Shown here: piece by piece, positions 35,666-49,400 of the stretch
Layout of the letters: each line of letters opens with the position of its first letter
How positions within the stretch are numbered: position 1 is the first letter of the stretch
Assembly (NCBI GenBank): GCA_033439255.1
Contig: CM065883.1
Location: 2,418,001 to 2,482,000, forward strand
Direction: 5' to 3'
Source: Hericium rajendrae
Taxonomy: Eukaryota > Basidiomycota > Agaricomycetes > Russulales > Hericiaceae
Length of the DNA stretch: 64,000 bases
The notes under the pieces: generated by a model
The model's input: the letters and a program-made list of their open reading frames with translations, nothing else
The model's database searches: none
What the model was told of the DNA's origin: nothing
Translations under genes and position numbers: made by a program

Positions 35666-37012
35666 TCTGGTCTATCAGCATTTTCTCGCAAATCAAAAGC
35701 ATACGTTGCAATGCTCCTGTCACAGCCATCGGATGCGCCGACAGCCCCGCGAACCAGCCTTCCCGGCTTCCGACCACGGGCGCAACGGACAATCGCCGCA
35801 TGCACGAACACGTCAGCTCCACGTCTCAGCGCTCGCTATCCAGGACTAGATGTCCGTCGCGCCGCGCGGCGTCTTACGTCTGAATTGCAGCGAAGCGCGT
35901 CGTAGGCTCGCGTCGGCCGCGTTCAGATACGCCCGCGGACGATCCTGGACGGCGCAGATCGTGCAGGAAAGATCGCCCCCGATGCCTATGTCGCCCATCG
36001 CACCCCGGTTCAGGCAGGTTTGTCCACCACCCGCTGCATGGAAACCTGGTGGCTTGTCCTCGTACGAGACGCAGACAAGCGGGCGCTCTGTCTGACATAG
36101 CACACGGCATGCTCGCCATCCATTGTCGATGACCACTGATCTGGCTGGCCGGCTGTCCCGATCCCGTTTCCTCGAATACAACCCAGCGTCCTCGAGTTGG
36201 CCGCCGCGGGCGCGGCGGCGCTGCCCACGAAGCTTCGTGCCCTCGCGAGCCCCCACTTTTGCGCGGTCATACCAATGAAGAATGCCGGCGCGCTCGAGCT
36301 GGTCGCAGTACTCGCGCGCGCGTCTCCTTCCGCGCGGCTCGGGCGCGGAAGTGCAGTGCCTCACGCCGCTACGAGCGTCTGCCAGCGCCACGGAGACGCG
36401 AGACCGGGGTGTATATCATCTCTCCCGCACTCATTCTCTCGACCTGCCCTCGCGGCCGAGCTGTATATCCGCAGCGGATGGGCAGGGAGCCGCTCTGGAG
36501 AAGGGTGCGGGGCTACGGTGTGCAGCGCGGTGCTCGGAATCTAGGATCCTAGAGCGGGATTATGTTCGACGTGGTATCACATTTTGATTCCTGTCAAGCG
36601 TGCCGCGTGGGAGGGTTGTCTTCTGAGTGCTCGTTGGATATGTCATGGACTTCATCTTCGAGTATAGATACTTCTGTCTTCTCTTACTGATAGATGCTGT
36701 GTGAATAGATGCTGTGTGTATGGCGTAAGTACATTGTCCCGAAGCTCAATCTTGAGTCTTACCTTTCATTTATCCATTTACATGACTGGCATAATAATTG
36801 TCAGAAAATGGAGTGTGGTGGCCGGACATTGCCGCCTTTTGCCGCTGAGGATGTTGGCAGGCGCCGTGGCGTCCTTGAACTTCAATCAACAAGTTGTGTT
36901 GCATCGGCTCATCGGTCAAATTTCTCAGTAGATCTAACCCTCAACGTCGCTCAAGTACCGCAAGATTGTATTCAGACAATTACCATGTCTGAAAATCTTC
37001 AGTCACGCCATC
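35666..37012. other. Region between NLR relic and LINE
   Basis: GC-rich from 35,700 to 36,540 with overlapping open frames on both strands (the longest 35,846-36,391 on minus, 181 codons, including VCVSYEDKPPGFHAAGGGQ), none with a known domain. The remainder, 36,550-37,012, lies upstream of the NACHT/WD40 gene and may carry its original promoter. An ATG at 36,985 could be the original start of that gene (see the LINE finding). Confidence 0.4.
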
Positions 37013-37027
37013 ATATCTGGTGCCTCG
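37013..37027. repeat. LINE target-site duplication, left
   Basis: ATATCTGGTGCCTCG here and ATATCTGGCGCCTCG at 38,572-38,586 differ at one base and flank the LINE. Confidence 0.85.
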
Positions 37028-38571
37028 GTTTTTTTTTTTTTTTTGAATCAAGTGTGTTATATACAACGCCAGCCGAGGCCAGGGGCATGAGTACATAGGT
37101 ACATGAGTGCAGGGGTGCGTGTAGTAGGTACGAGTAAAGACGGCCTGCATAGTCAAGGGTCCAAATGAAGAACCACGATGGAATGACGAATCCTACTGGG
37201 GTATGGTAAGGCAAGTCGAGGATGTATGGTAGAGATCGCGGATGGCGAGGTACAGTAGAGATTTAAAGTAGAGGGTCTGGGGCATCATTAAACGTGAACG
37301 CAGTCTCATTGTCCGTTAGAAAAGAGGAAAGAAGGGCACCGGGCTCGGACGAGTTGATGAGGAATTCCAGGAAGCGTTCGCGTGGTCTGTTGTAATGCAT
37401 GCAGTTGTTCAAGATGTGTCGGCGTGACCAATGTGTGGCACCAATTGCAGTTCGCGTTTTCATGGGGGAAGAATCTCGTCCGAAATTCACCAGTGGGGGT
37501 GTGATTCAGGATTGTGCACGCCATGCGTGCGGCGAATGGGGATGAATCACTGAACGCGCTGATGAACGGGCCGCCGTTGATATGGGAGACTTTACGGAGG
37601 CGAGGGTTGGGGATGAATTGGCGGCCGATGTAGGAGGGGAGGTGCGCTATGTGCTGCCATTCTTTGGTGACGGATCACGTGATGCGTTGATGGGCAAAGG
37701 CGTGTGAGATGTATGGCGTGATGGGGAGGGACGCGGCCACGGAGTTCGCATCACGGTCTACGAGTTTGTTGTTAATGTTATAGATTCCAACGTGTCCAGG
37801 GCACCAATGAAGGTGGACGCTGCGCTCGGGGTGTTCGTCGAGCCACGCTCTAACTGCACGGCATGCCATTACAGACAGCATTTGAGACGCGTGGTTGCGG
37901 GTGTCAAAGAGGGTGCGAAGGGCGGACTCGTTGTTGCAATAAAGATGAATGGAGGTCGCGTCCACCTGCGTGAGGTGACGGATGGCCATGTAGAGGCCGA
38001 ACAGTTCTGCATCATAAGGGGTTGCTTGACCACACGAAATCGACCTGCGGAATAATTCCTGTTGTCCGCGGAATGCACAGAAACTCGCCGCTGCCCGGTT
38101 GCCCTGTGAAGCAAGAACAGAACCATCAGAAAATGCGTAAACAGAGTCTTCAGACTGAGAGATAAGAGAAAAAGAAGCGCAAAATTGAACCAACCACTGG
38201 TGAAACATATCGGAGTGCTTTTTGGGGTGAGAAGTATGGTAATGAATGGATGAGGAGAAATGATCGACAACATGTCTGCCTGGATGGCACTCGTCATCAT
38301 GGAGGGGGAGAGCTTCTTCAACGTGCTCGGGGATGCCTTCAGTAACAAAATGGAGCGGGAGTAGACTGAGTGGGCATACGTCGTAACGCTGGGCCATAAG
38401 TAAACGCCGTAGGGGGCTGCGGAGGATAATTCAGACCGGCGGAAGTAGAGCGGAGAAGAACGTGAGATGACAGGAGACGGGGGATACGTAGGTGAGAGCA
38501 TAGGTACAACTTTTTTAGATGAAGATGAACTGGAAGAAGACCTGCAAGAACTTCAATGCCACCTGTAGGTG
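37028..38571 (-). mobile_element. 5'-truncated LINE (non-LTR retrotransposon) with RNase H domain
   Basis: On the minus strand the element ends in a run of about 16 A (seen as T at 37,029-37,044) and is flanked by 15-base target duplications. The coding remnant includes an RNase H domain: VYAFSDGS, DAELFGLYMAI, HLYCNNESAL and HWCPGHVGIYNINNKLVDRDAN. The third acidic position (usually D in xxDNxSAL) is Asn here, and the GNExAD motif is altered, so the enzyme is probably dead. A Cys/His tail follows (HENANCNWCHTL..HLEQLHAL), in another frame. Endonuclease and reverse transcriptase are missing by 5' truncation. The RNase H plus Cys/His tail fits Tad-like LINEs of fungi. Confidence 0.85.
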
Positions 38572-38586
38572 ATATCTGGCGCCTCG
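38572..38586. repeat. LINE target-site duplication, right
   Basis: Partner of 37,013-37,027. The NACHT/WD40 gene's nearest ATG begins 17 bases after it. Confidence 0.85.
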
Positions 38587-38602
38587 TTTGCGATGCGCTA
38601 CT

Positions 38603-41600
38603 ATGTCATTCTCACATCGACCCAGAAAGCGCCCTGCCCCTTCCAGTGTCTGTTCGACCAGTCTGCGTAAGTCTCGTATGCTTGACCAGATTTGGGCACT
38701 TATGCTATTCCCCAGGAAACCCAGATTACTCCTGCAGGGTCTGGCGATCTGGCTGCAGTCCCGCCCGATCACATACCAGAAATCCAGGATGTCGGTAGTA
38801 ATGTCCTCGTCGATCACTCAGCCAAAGACACATTCAGTCCAATAGCGAGAAACCTTCCATCTGCGACAGGAACTACATGGGCGGTCTTCAAGCAGACCCT
38901 TAAAATAGCGGAAAACTTCGCAGATGCCTTCCCTTTTTTTGAAAGCAGCCATATCTAGCTTGGTGATCGTCCTCGATCGCATTGACGTACGTGTCAAAAC
39001 ATGCATCGTTGGCATGCTAGCTCATCCAGCCACAGATGGTTGCTGAAGTCCTCAAAGATCTCACCGAGGTCAAGACTCGGCTGGACGGCTTTTTCGACGT
39101 GATCCAGAAGTACCAGAAACCCGACATCTATATCCGCAGCCACGTAGATGGGTTTGCTCGGCACGTGCCTGCCATCATCGTCTCTGAACTGGACGCTGAC
39201 ACTCGTTATTTAGCGCACTCAAGGTGCAAAAGCTGTCAATCGCAGATAAGCTGGAGCGCGGTATGATCAAATGCGTCATCGAGGCCTCAGAGGACAAGGT
39301 GGAGATCTTGCGACACATCTGTACCATCGGGTATCTGGTCGATCAATTCATGGTTTGAACCCTGCATATGTCTGCATCACAAGAATCAACTGACAGATAG
39401 CCACAGATGGCCACAGCTTTGAACACGGATGCAAATATCACAGTGTTGCTCAAGGTATGTGTGGATCCCGGCCGATCATGTCCGCCCGAGTGCTTATTTC
39501 CGGCCGTTTGGCACAGGATGCCAAATTCGCCAGACTGGATCATGTAGCCGAAGCAGCCTTCAATGGTCCCCACTCTGACGGCAAAGGATGTATGGAAGGC
39601 ACACGTGTCACCGTCCTTGCCAATCTCGTATCGTGGGCTGTTGATCCCGAGGCGGCCCCCATCTACTGGCTCACTGGTCTGGCGGGGACTGGAAAATCTG
39701 CAATTGCATACAGCTTGTGCAGAGTTCTCGACGAGTCTGGCCTTCTGGGTGCCAGTTTCTTCCGTTCGTGGCAGTCATCCTTGGCGCGAAGGAATATTTA
39801 TCGTATCTTGCTAACTCTTGCATACCTGCTGGCTCGAAATAATCTTGGATTTGCTTCAGCGTTGCTTTGGAGCCTTGATGCAGTGCCTGATGCAGGAAAG
39901 CTGTCACTCGAAGTTCAGTACAGAAGCTTATTGTTGACACCTTGTTCTGCTGCATTTTCATCAACTGCTAGAGCTCGTATCCTTGTGATTGATGCCTTGG
40001 ACGAATGTGAAGATCAGGATGGAGTGTCTAAATTTGTGCAATTCATGATGCAGCATATGAAGGCACTTGGAGTCAAAGTGTTCATCACTAGTCGTCCAGA
40101 GAGCCAGATCAAGCATGAATTTGGACAGCTGAAGTCTGATCAGGTCTTATACTTGCATCATATTGAAGACAGTCTTGTTAAGACAGATATTCAGAACTAT
40201 CTGAAGCAGCATCTCACTGCAATATTTGAAAAGCACTACTGGTCCAGAAGTCATCAGCCATCACTCAGACAGATTGAAATGTTGACAAATCTGTCTGATA
40301 AGCTATTCATTTATGCATTCACAGCCTTGAAGTATATTGGATGGAAGAATGCAGATCCAGAACAACGTCTTAATATATTAGCAAGCAAAAATGTATTAGA
40401 ATCAAAAAATATTATGGTTGATCAGCTTCATATATTATATCAGTTCATTCTTCAGGATGCTTTTGAGGGTCTAAATCAGAAGGAAAAAATGCATCAAAAA
40501 TCTTTTTTAGCTTGCATTTTATCACAATTCAGCCCAATGTCTATTCAAACAATAAGTGAATTTCTTGATGTGCAAATTCATCAGATGAATGCTATTATGA
40601 GTGGATTTCATGCTGTACTTGACATTCCCTCTAATAATTATAAAGGATATGTTCTTCCATTTCATGCCTCCTTAGAGGACTATATTACCAATAAGACTTT
40701 GAAGTATCAACATGATTGGTATATAGATATTGCAGAGGCTCATTCTTATATGCTCAAAAAATGCTTTGACATTATGAAGCATGAGCTTAAGTTTAATATT
40801 TTCAGATGTAAAACATCTTATTTAGCCAATGATGAGCAAAATTTAACTTCTTTATCTGAAAGGCTAGTTTATGTATGCACATACTGGCCTGAGCATTTTG
40901 TACGAGCTTCAAATCAACAACTTTTTATATTGCATCTAGATAATTGGTTACATACTCAATTGCTTTACTGGTTAGAAGTAATAAGTTTTAACAAAACAAT
41001 CAATCAATGTATGATTTCATTGAGAAGTGTTCATTATATGTGTAAAAAAGTATGTATAATAAAAACTTTCAAGTTTAGCATTATAAAACTCATTATTTTG
41101 TATTTTAGAATCTAGAGAATACATCACCTGATCTTATATCTAGATTTGAAGAGATATTGCAATTTTTGAACATATACAAAGAGCCTATCTCAAAGAGTAT
41201 ACCTCACATATACATATCAGCATTAGCATTTGGAATTTCAGATTTTACTAGTTTCAAAAATTATGCTAAAAAATACCCTCAACTTTTTTCAGTTCATCAC
41301 AATTTTCAATCTCTACAACTTGAACAACCTGCTCTCATTACTCTAAATGGTCATAGCAATGTTATAAACTCAGTTTCAGTTTCAAAAAATGGTCAGTATA
41401 TTGCATCTGGATCTGATGATATGACAATTAGAATCTGGAAAATAGCTACAGGCATAGCTGTTGGACAGCCTCTTAAAGGACATAAGCAGAGAATTACATC
41501 AGTATCATTTTCTTCAGATGAATTACATATTGTCTCTGGATCTTATGATGGAACAATTAAACTCTGGAATATTATTACAGGCTACATTGTTCAGAATTAT

Positions 41601-42773
41601 ATCTATAGACATACTATTCCTATGTCAGTGGCCTTTTCTCCAGATAACAAATATATAGCATCTGGCCATTCTAATTCAACAATTATCATCTGGAAAACTG
41701 ATACTGCAGAAGCTACTATTCAAAAATGTAGTACATTAGAACAAATTCTATCTATAAATTCAGTTGCTTTTTCTCCTGATGGTCAATGTATTGCATCTGG
41801 ATCAGATGATGGTACAGTTAGAATTTGGAGAGCAGATGGCCAGTGTATTGCCTCTGGAGCTAATGATAATACAATTTACATCTGGAAAACAGCTACTGGT
41901 AAGGCTATAGGACATCAGCTTAAAGGACATACAGAAAAAGTTATGTCTGTGGCCTTTTCACCAGATAGTCAATATATCATATCTGGATCCTTTGATCAGA
42001 CAATTAGAATTTGGAGTGTAGACACTTGTGAAGCAGTTGGAAGGCCTATTGAAGAGCATCAGAGCTCAGTATCATCAGTTTCAGTTTCATTAGATGGTCA
42101 GTATATTGTGTCTGGATCTGCTGATAATACAATTAGACTATGGAGTCTAGATACATATTCAAATACATTTCAATATAAGATAAATGCTGTTCAAGATCAT
42201 AAAGAGGCAGTATCAGCAGTAACATTTTCTTCAGATGGTCAATATGTTATTTCTGGCTCATATGATAAAACAATTCGAATTTGGAAAGTATCTACAAATG
42301 TTGAAGCCATACATGAAAGGATAATTCATGACCATAATATGTTTATAATATCATCAGTGGCTGTTTCTCCAGATTCAAATTATATTGCTTCTGGCTCTTT
42401 TGATAGCAACATTAGAATATGGAATATATATACAGGTAAAATCTTTGGAAAGCCTATTGAAGGACATACAAATGAGATAACATCAGTGGCATTTTCACTA
42501 AATGGCCAATATATTGTATCAGCAAGCTATGATTATACAATTAGAATATGGAGAGTAGATACAGGTGAAGCTGCAATATCACCAATCAAGTGTATAGCTT
42601 GGATATCATCTGTGAAGTTTTCACCTGATGGTCAATATATTGCTGCTGCATTGACTAGAGGAATTGGAATATGGAAGACAAGTACAGGTGAAGCTGTAGG
42701 AAAGTTATTAGAGGGACATACTAGTTGTGTTTCATCAATTGCATATTCACCAGATGGTTGTTATATTGCATCA
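38603..42773 (+). pseudogene. NACHT/WD40 NLR gene, 5' part (split by transposons)
   Basis: Exons at about 38603-38666, 38738-38986, 39036-39150, 39214-39352, 39407-39454, 39517-41049 and 41109-42773. The N-terminus resembles agaricomycete NWD proteins (TWAVFKQTLKIAENFADAFPF then KAAISSLVIVLDRID), but a run of seven T at 38,934-38,940 shifts the frame there. NACHT: WLTGLAGTGKSAIAYSLC (P-loop), ARILVIDALDECED (Walker B), VKVFITSRPE. WD40 repeats begin near 41,340 (GHSNVINSVSVSKNGQYIAS then GSDDMTIRIWK) and about eleven are seen before the break at 42,773, where a transposon begins and brings an in-frame stop. The 3' end lies at 58,517-59,217. The part from about 40,300 is strongly A+T-rich. Confidence 0.88.
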
Positions 42774-42846
42774 CATCTCAAAAATGTGAAATCTACATAG
42801 CTGCCAGCCAATGCTATGTCTGGTTTCATAGTGCTATGGCTACTAT
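42774..42846. repeat. Outer transposon, left terminal region before the Gypsy insertion
   Basis: Continues at 49,952-50,215 after the Gypsy element. The combined sequence matches the inverted right end of the inner element (55,380-55,712), including 'CAGCCAATGCTATG' and 'GTTGGGCCACACATCTATAC'. Confidence 0.85.
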
Positions 42847-43269
42847 TGTCACGGATCGCTCCATTCCTCTCTGCCTTCTTCTCTGCCATCAAGGCATCGC
42901 GTCGGTCATGTGCTCCAGCAGCCCCATCACATGTTCACTTCCTCACATGACCTGGGGCTATCCTTCACCCATGCCCTTGTTCCCCTTTGGGACATCCTAT
43001 TGTTCTTCCTACCATTGTTCTCCTTTTGGCCACCATTGTTCTCACTCTATTGTTCGACCCGTTATGGTGTCCATTGTTCTTTTCCCATTGTCGTCCCAGT
43101 ATTTATAGGCTCCCTGTCGCTCGCCTATTTCCCTAGATTGTCCATTTTGTCTGTACCGTACTGTACCTCCAATACAGGTCACTGCGCTGCTAGTCGCTCT
43201 CTGCTCTCTCGCTCCCATCATCGCTGGTGACTTGGGTAGTTCTCTGCTGTCTACGACCGAGTCTTGACA
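42847..43269 (+). repeat. Gypsy left LTR
   Basis: 423 bases, nearly identical to 49,524-49,946. Contains a TATA-like TATTTATAGG near 43,097. Confidence 0.95.
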
Positions 43270-44388
43270 CCTGGACAATCTCTCATACACCCGCCTCACC
43301 TCCCTACTATCGCCCATCATACCTTTTTTCTTTGAACCCTTCACCGCCGACATCTTCACCGAATCTCGACATCCATTCCATCAACCTCATCTCCCCTTTC
43401 CCATCGCCAACACCATCGAGGGCAGTGCACTCATCCCCCTCCTCCGCTATTGTGCTGTGAAGCATTGGGAAGCTGAAGGAGTTTGGTTTCGATTGAGGTC
43501 GTGGAAACCACGTGCAGGTGCTATCTCCATTGCCTTATACGTTCGAATTCGAGTTTCCTTTGACGTCGACTTGCAAGAATTCATGTTCGGTGCCTCGGAC
43601 ATCGCTTACCACTGTTGCCAACCCAACCGAGGATCCCCTGCAAGTATCCTACCATCGACCTTGTTCCCCTTTTGTACACTAGGTCTCTTCACCCCCGAAC
43701 CCTCGCCTGAGCCTGTGTGGGCCAGAGAACGCCTCGGCCACCGATTCCTCAGAACCCCGTACTCGGACCCCCTGTACCCTCGTGCTCTTGGTCGTCGCCC
43801 AGTCACGGCTGACTTCCTCTAGACCTCACCATTGATCCCACCGACCCCCGTTTCCAGACCACAGAACCATACCCACTTGGCGTCTTTGCCTCGCTCGACG
43901 AATACTTCATCTACACCCTTTCTGGCATCGTTTGAATAGACTTCGTCACTCTGGACGAGGATGATGACAGTCCCGCACAGTGGTACTTCGCTGATCGTGA
44001 CGACCAGGCAGACCTCGAGCTTAATGACTTCGACGTCGCAGCCACAGAACACCGCCGCCAACACCCTGCTACCCCACCGCTTCCCACCGTCACCCTTCTT
44101 AGGGCAGATTCTCCCCCTGCTCGCACCACACCACTTGTTGTTCCCCCAGGTATTACCTTCAACCCGGTAACCAACAACTACTATGCATACTGCTCCGACA
44201 CCAATCGGCTTGTAGTCAGTTGGAGACCCAGCCTTGTAGAAGAAAGTGACCTGTGGTTTTGGCAGGCCAGTACCCTCTTCTTAACCACTGCAGAACTTGC
44301 ACTCTCTCAGGCAGTTATAGAGAATCTCGCTCAGCAACAAGCTACCCGCCTCGATACCCTTCGGGCCCCACTACCACCACCTGTTTCG

Positions 44389-45498
44389 ATGCCTACCCCA
44401 GTACCAGTCCCCTCACCTGCTCCACCCGTTGCCGCTGTTGCATCGACATCCACCGTCAACATCAAACCAATCATCACCACAGCTCCCCCTGTTCAGCTGC
44501 CCGACGACATGTCCAACCCCGAGATTGGCGTCAAACCTGCTCCCTTTGAGGGAGATCATTCCAAGTCCAAGGAGTTCCAGTTGCGTATTCGCTTATTCCT
44601 TTGTGCCAACTCTGTCCGGTATAAAGATGATACCGCCCAGATCTCCCTCTTCCTCGACCTCTGCCAGGGCCCTATCGCCGGCCAGTGGGCCACCCAGCGT
44701 GTCAAGGAGATCCTTGAGGATGACGATCTCGTGGCTGCAAACACATCTCCAGCTCATGTCCCTTGCTACGCCAACCTCGCTGCCCTTTGAACTCGCTTCA
44801 ATTTGGACTTCTCCCCCCTTGATGACTCCAAGGATGCCTCCCATGCCATCCAGACCCTCCAGATGGGTACGCGCCCGGTAGTCGACTACATCACTGAGTT
44901 CGAGTCCTTCGCTCCTCGCACCGGCTACAACGATGTGGCCCTGATCGATTGGTTCCTGCATGGCCTCAACAGCACCCTGCGGGATGATTGCCAGCGCAGC
45001 TACCCCACGCCCACCACCCTGGCTGAGTGGAAGGCGAGGGCCCGTGACAGGAATGCTGCCTATCTCATGCGCACCCGGTTCCAGAGTCCCCGCCCTACAA
45101 CTGGGCGCACCCCGGTGAGCACTCGCTCCCCTCAGTCTACATCTACTGGCCGATCCTGCACAGTTGCTGCTACAGGTGCCCCACTGCCCAAACTCTCGGA
45201 GCCTGACCGTGAGCGCCTCAGGCATGAGGGCGGTTGCTTCCGCTGCCACCAGAAGGGCCATGGCTTCCGCGACTGCCCCCTCAATGCCGACTCCAACCCC
45301 CGTGCCCCAATCCCTCGTGTCCGAGCGCTAGAAACCGGCTCTGCCCCGGGAGTAGCTCCAGAAGATGCAGCCGCCGCCCTCGCTGTCCCCGCCATTAACA
45401 GGTCCATCGCCGACTTATCGTCGCAGTTGAAGGACTTGAACGAGGAAGAGAGGGAAGAGGCAAAGGCTGCATTAAAGGATATGGTTGAGGGTTTTTAA
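44389..45498 (+). other. Gypsy gag-like region
   Basis: Encodes the capsid-like portion and a zinc knuckle, CFRCHQKGHGFRDC, near 45,240. Family: Ty3/Gypsy gag. Treated as part of a fossil element. Confidence 0.8.
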
Positions 45499-46300
45499 AG
45501 CGCCCCCGGTCACGTCGTCCGTGGGTGGCAAGAAACATTTCTTTGATCCGTCGAATCACTTCTCTGTACTATCCGACCCCTGTGAGCAATCGTATCCATC
45601 GTCTTTGCGCATGTCTGCTATCACGCCCAACCGTCAGACACCGTCCATTACGCTCCAGGCCAAGATTATCACTGCCCCGATCAAGAAACAAATCGACGCT
45701 GAGGCACTTCTCGATAGTGGTGCAGAAGGCATCATTATGCACCCCGAGTTTGCCAAGAAACACCAGTTCCCCCTCAAGAAACTCCCTAAACCCTTTCCCG
45801 TTCGCAATGTGGACAACTCCGAAAACATCATGGGCTGGGTTCGCTATTCAGTCAACCAGAACATCCGCATTTATGCCAAGGACTCGACGTCCTTCCATGA
45901 GGAGACAGCTGAGTTCTATCTCGTTGACATTGGCGACTACGACATCATCCTTGGGACCGATTGGTTACAGGAGCACAACCCTGAAATTGATTGGGTCTCT
46001 CGTCGTGTCGACATGACTCGCTGCCCTCCCTCTTGCACTCTGAATAAACCCCCGGTCAAGAACCTGTCCACTCGCACTGAACGCCGCCAGTCAGCCCCTC
46101 GTCCATCAGTCCTCAGTGCTGCTGCAGTACTGCTCCCCCCACCTTGCCCCCCTCCATTGCTCCCACTGCCCCCACCATTTGTTGCTGCTCCACTTCCCAA
46201 ATACGTGATCCCTGCTCGCCGAGTCCAAGGTGTCCGCCTTCGCTGCATCCACCTGTCCAAAGTCCCTGCATGCCTCTTCACCGAGGACGATGACCCCTGA
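45485..46300 (+). other. Gypsy protease region
   Basis: A retroviral-type aspartic protease fold is suggested by LLDSGAEGIIMHPEFA and YDIILGTDWLQEHNP. Lies between gag and the polymerase region. Confidence 0.8.
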
Positions 46301-46456
46301 CCTAATGTCGATGATGACTGGGTTGAAGAGGGCCTTCGCCTAGCTGGTGTCCTCCCTGACTGGGACACACCACCCCCACCAGACGACAACCCCGACTACC
46401 AACACACCATCCGTATCCGTCGCTCTTTCACCAATGCTCAGAAACTGGCTGAGCGT

Positions 46457-49400
46457 GTGGCCACTCGTGTTGCAGAGAAGTCCTTTGCCGAGATGGTTCC
46501 CCCTCAGTATCAGGATTTCCAACCTGTTTTTGACGAGGAATCCTCTCATCACCTCCTCGAACGTCGCCCTTGGGATCACACCATTGACCTGAAAGATGGT
46601 TTTGAACCCCGCTCCTGCAAAGTCTATCCCATGGCTCCTACTGAGCAGGAGGACCTCGATTCATTCCTTGATGACCAGGTCAAGAAAGGCTACATCCGTC
46701 CTTCCAAATCCCCTATGGCGAGTCCCTTCTTCTTTATCAAGAAAAAAGATGGAAAACTACGCCCCGTCCAGGACTATCGCACCCTCAACAAAGGCACCAT
46801 CAAGAATGAATATCCCCTGCCCCTCATCTCTGAACTCGTTGACAAGCTCAAGGGTGCCAAAGTCTTCTCCAAGATGGATGTTCGTTGGGGTTACAACAAC
46901 GTTCGCATCAAGGAGGGCGACGAATGGAAAGCCGCCTTCAAAACCAACCGCGGTCTCTTTGAACCCCTGGTGATGTTTTTTGGTCTTACCAACTCCCCTG
47001 CCACGTTCCAAGGAATGATGAATGAACTTTTCAAGGATCTCATCGACACGGGCAAAGTCGTCATCTACATGGACGATATCCTCATTTTCACCGAAACCCT
47101 CGAAGAACATCGCGACCTTGTGCGCAAGGTCCTCCAACGCCTCCAGGGCAATGACCTCTTCCTCAAACCAGAGAAGTGCTCCTTTGAGCAGCCCTCAGTT
47201 GAGTTCCTCGGTCTCATCGTCTCCCATAACATGCTCGCCATGGACCCCGTCAAGGTTGCAGGCATTGCTGAATGGCCTGCCCCTCATAACGTCAAGGACG
47301 TCCAGTCCTTTGTTGGCTTTGGCAACTTCTATCGACGCTTTATCCAGGACTTCTCCAAAGTCGCTCATCCCATGTTCGACCTTACCAAGAAAGACCATCC
47401 TTGGGCCTGGTCTGCTGAATGTCAACATGCCTTTGAGGCTCTTAAAGCTGCGTTCACCTCGTCCCCAGTCCTTATCATGCCTGACCCGTCCAAACCCTAC
47501 CTGGTTGAGGTCGATGCCTCAGACTATGCCACAGGAGGTATCCTATCCCAGCGCGGGGAGGACGAGCAATGGCACCCTGTTGCTTACATCTCCAAGGCCT
47601 TCACTGCTCCTGAATGCAACTATGACATCTATGACAAGGAACTCCTGGCCATCATCCGTGCCCTCGAAGCCTGGTGCCACTACCTGGAAGGTTCTCCCCA
47701 TACTGTGGAGATCTGGACCGACCATAAGAACCTGGAATACTTCAAGTCTGCCCAAAAGCTGAGTCGTCATCAAGCTCGCTGGGCTCTCTTCCTCACTCGT
47801 TTCGACTTCACCCTAATCCACAAACCCGGTATTCATCACCGGCCAGATGCCATGTCGAGACGACCTGACCATAGAGAGGGGGTGGATGACGACAACTCTG
47901 ATCGTGTCCTCCTCGACCCCAAGTACTTCCAGATCCGTGCTACACGTCCAGCCGCTGTCAAGTCCATTGGCAACGCTGATCTTCGCCAACGCATTCGCAA
48001 TGCCAAGACCAAGGACATTGAGGTTGTTCAAGCCCTTGATGTGATCCTGAACAATGGTCCTCGCTCCCTCGTCAAGAACCTCCAAGAATGGAACTACGAG
48101 GATGGCCTCATCCTCTTTCGTGGCAAAGTCTACATCCCTGCTGACAAGGACCTTCGTCGGGACATCGTCAAGCTGCATCATGACACCCCCATGGCTGGTC
48201 ACCCAGGACGCTACAAGACCTATGAGCTCCTCAGTCGCAACTACTGGTGGCCCGGTATGTCTGTCTTCATTCATGATTATGTTGATGGCTGTGCTACCTG
48301 CCAGGCCACCAAGGTTCAAAATCACCGCCCTCATGTTGAAACAATTCCCAATGCCATCCCCACCCGTCCCTTCCAAGACATTACCTCGGACTTCATCGTC
48401 AAACTCCCAGAATGCCAAGGCTATGACTCCATCAATGTGGTTGTCGACCATTTTACAAAGCACGTCTCCTTCACTCCTTGTAAAGAGACCATTACCAGTG
48501 ATGGCACAGTCGACATCCTTTTTGACAGGATTTATCGGAACTATGGCCTCTGGGAACGTCTCATCTCTGATCGTGGCCCACAGTATGCAGGCAAAGTCAT
48601 GCGTGGCATCTTTGACAAACTTGGTATCAAGTCCTCCCTCAGCACTGCCTATCATCCACAGACCGACGGCAAGTCAGAACACATCAATCAAGAACTCGAG
48701 CAGTTCCTTCGTACCTTCTGCAACTACCGTCAGGATGATTGGGTCCAATGGCTCCCTTACGCTGAGTTCTCGCACAACCACCGTATCCACAGCGCCACTA
48801 ACCGAGCTCCATTTGAAATGCTCCTCGGCTATATTCCCACTGCCATCCCCACTGTCAACCCCACATCGTCTACACCCGCCGTCGAGGATTGTTTCCGTCA
48901 CCTCGAACAACTTCGTACTGAGGTCCAGGCCAGCCTTCAAACAGCTGCTGATCTCATGAAGCGCAACAACCAGGACCATATGCACGACACCATCCACTTC
49001 CAGGTTGGTGACAAGGTCTGGCTCGATGGCAAGAACATCAAAACCACACGACCCAAAGCTAAGCTTGCTGATCGACGCCTGGGACCTTTCGAAATCACTG
49101 ACGTCCTGGGCCCAGTCTCTTATCGACTGAAGCTACCGCCCACCTGGCGTATCCACCCGGTGTTCCACACGTCCCTGTTGTCCCCTTACAAGGAAACCGA
49201 TGCTCATGGTCCCAACTTCCCTGCACCACCACCTGACCTTGTGGAGGGCGAGGAAGAGTACGAAGTTGAGTCTGTCCTCGATGCTCGTCTCACCCGGAAC
49301 AAATGCGGCATTGAATATCTCGTCAAATGGGCAGGCTACCCTGATTCGGAAAATCAGTGGCTTTCACGTACCTCCCTTTCCAATGCCCATGGTGCAATCA

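Noticed and set aside
35846-36391. Open frame of 181 codons on the minus strand
   Set aside because: No recognisable domain and strong overlap with open frames on the other strand. It could be real, but nothing visible supports it.
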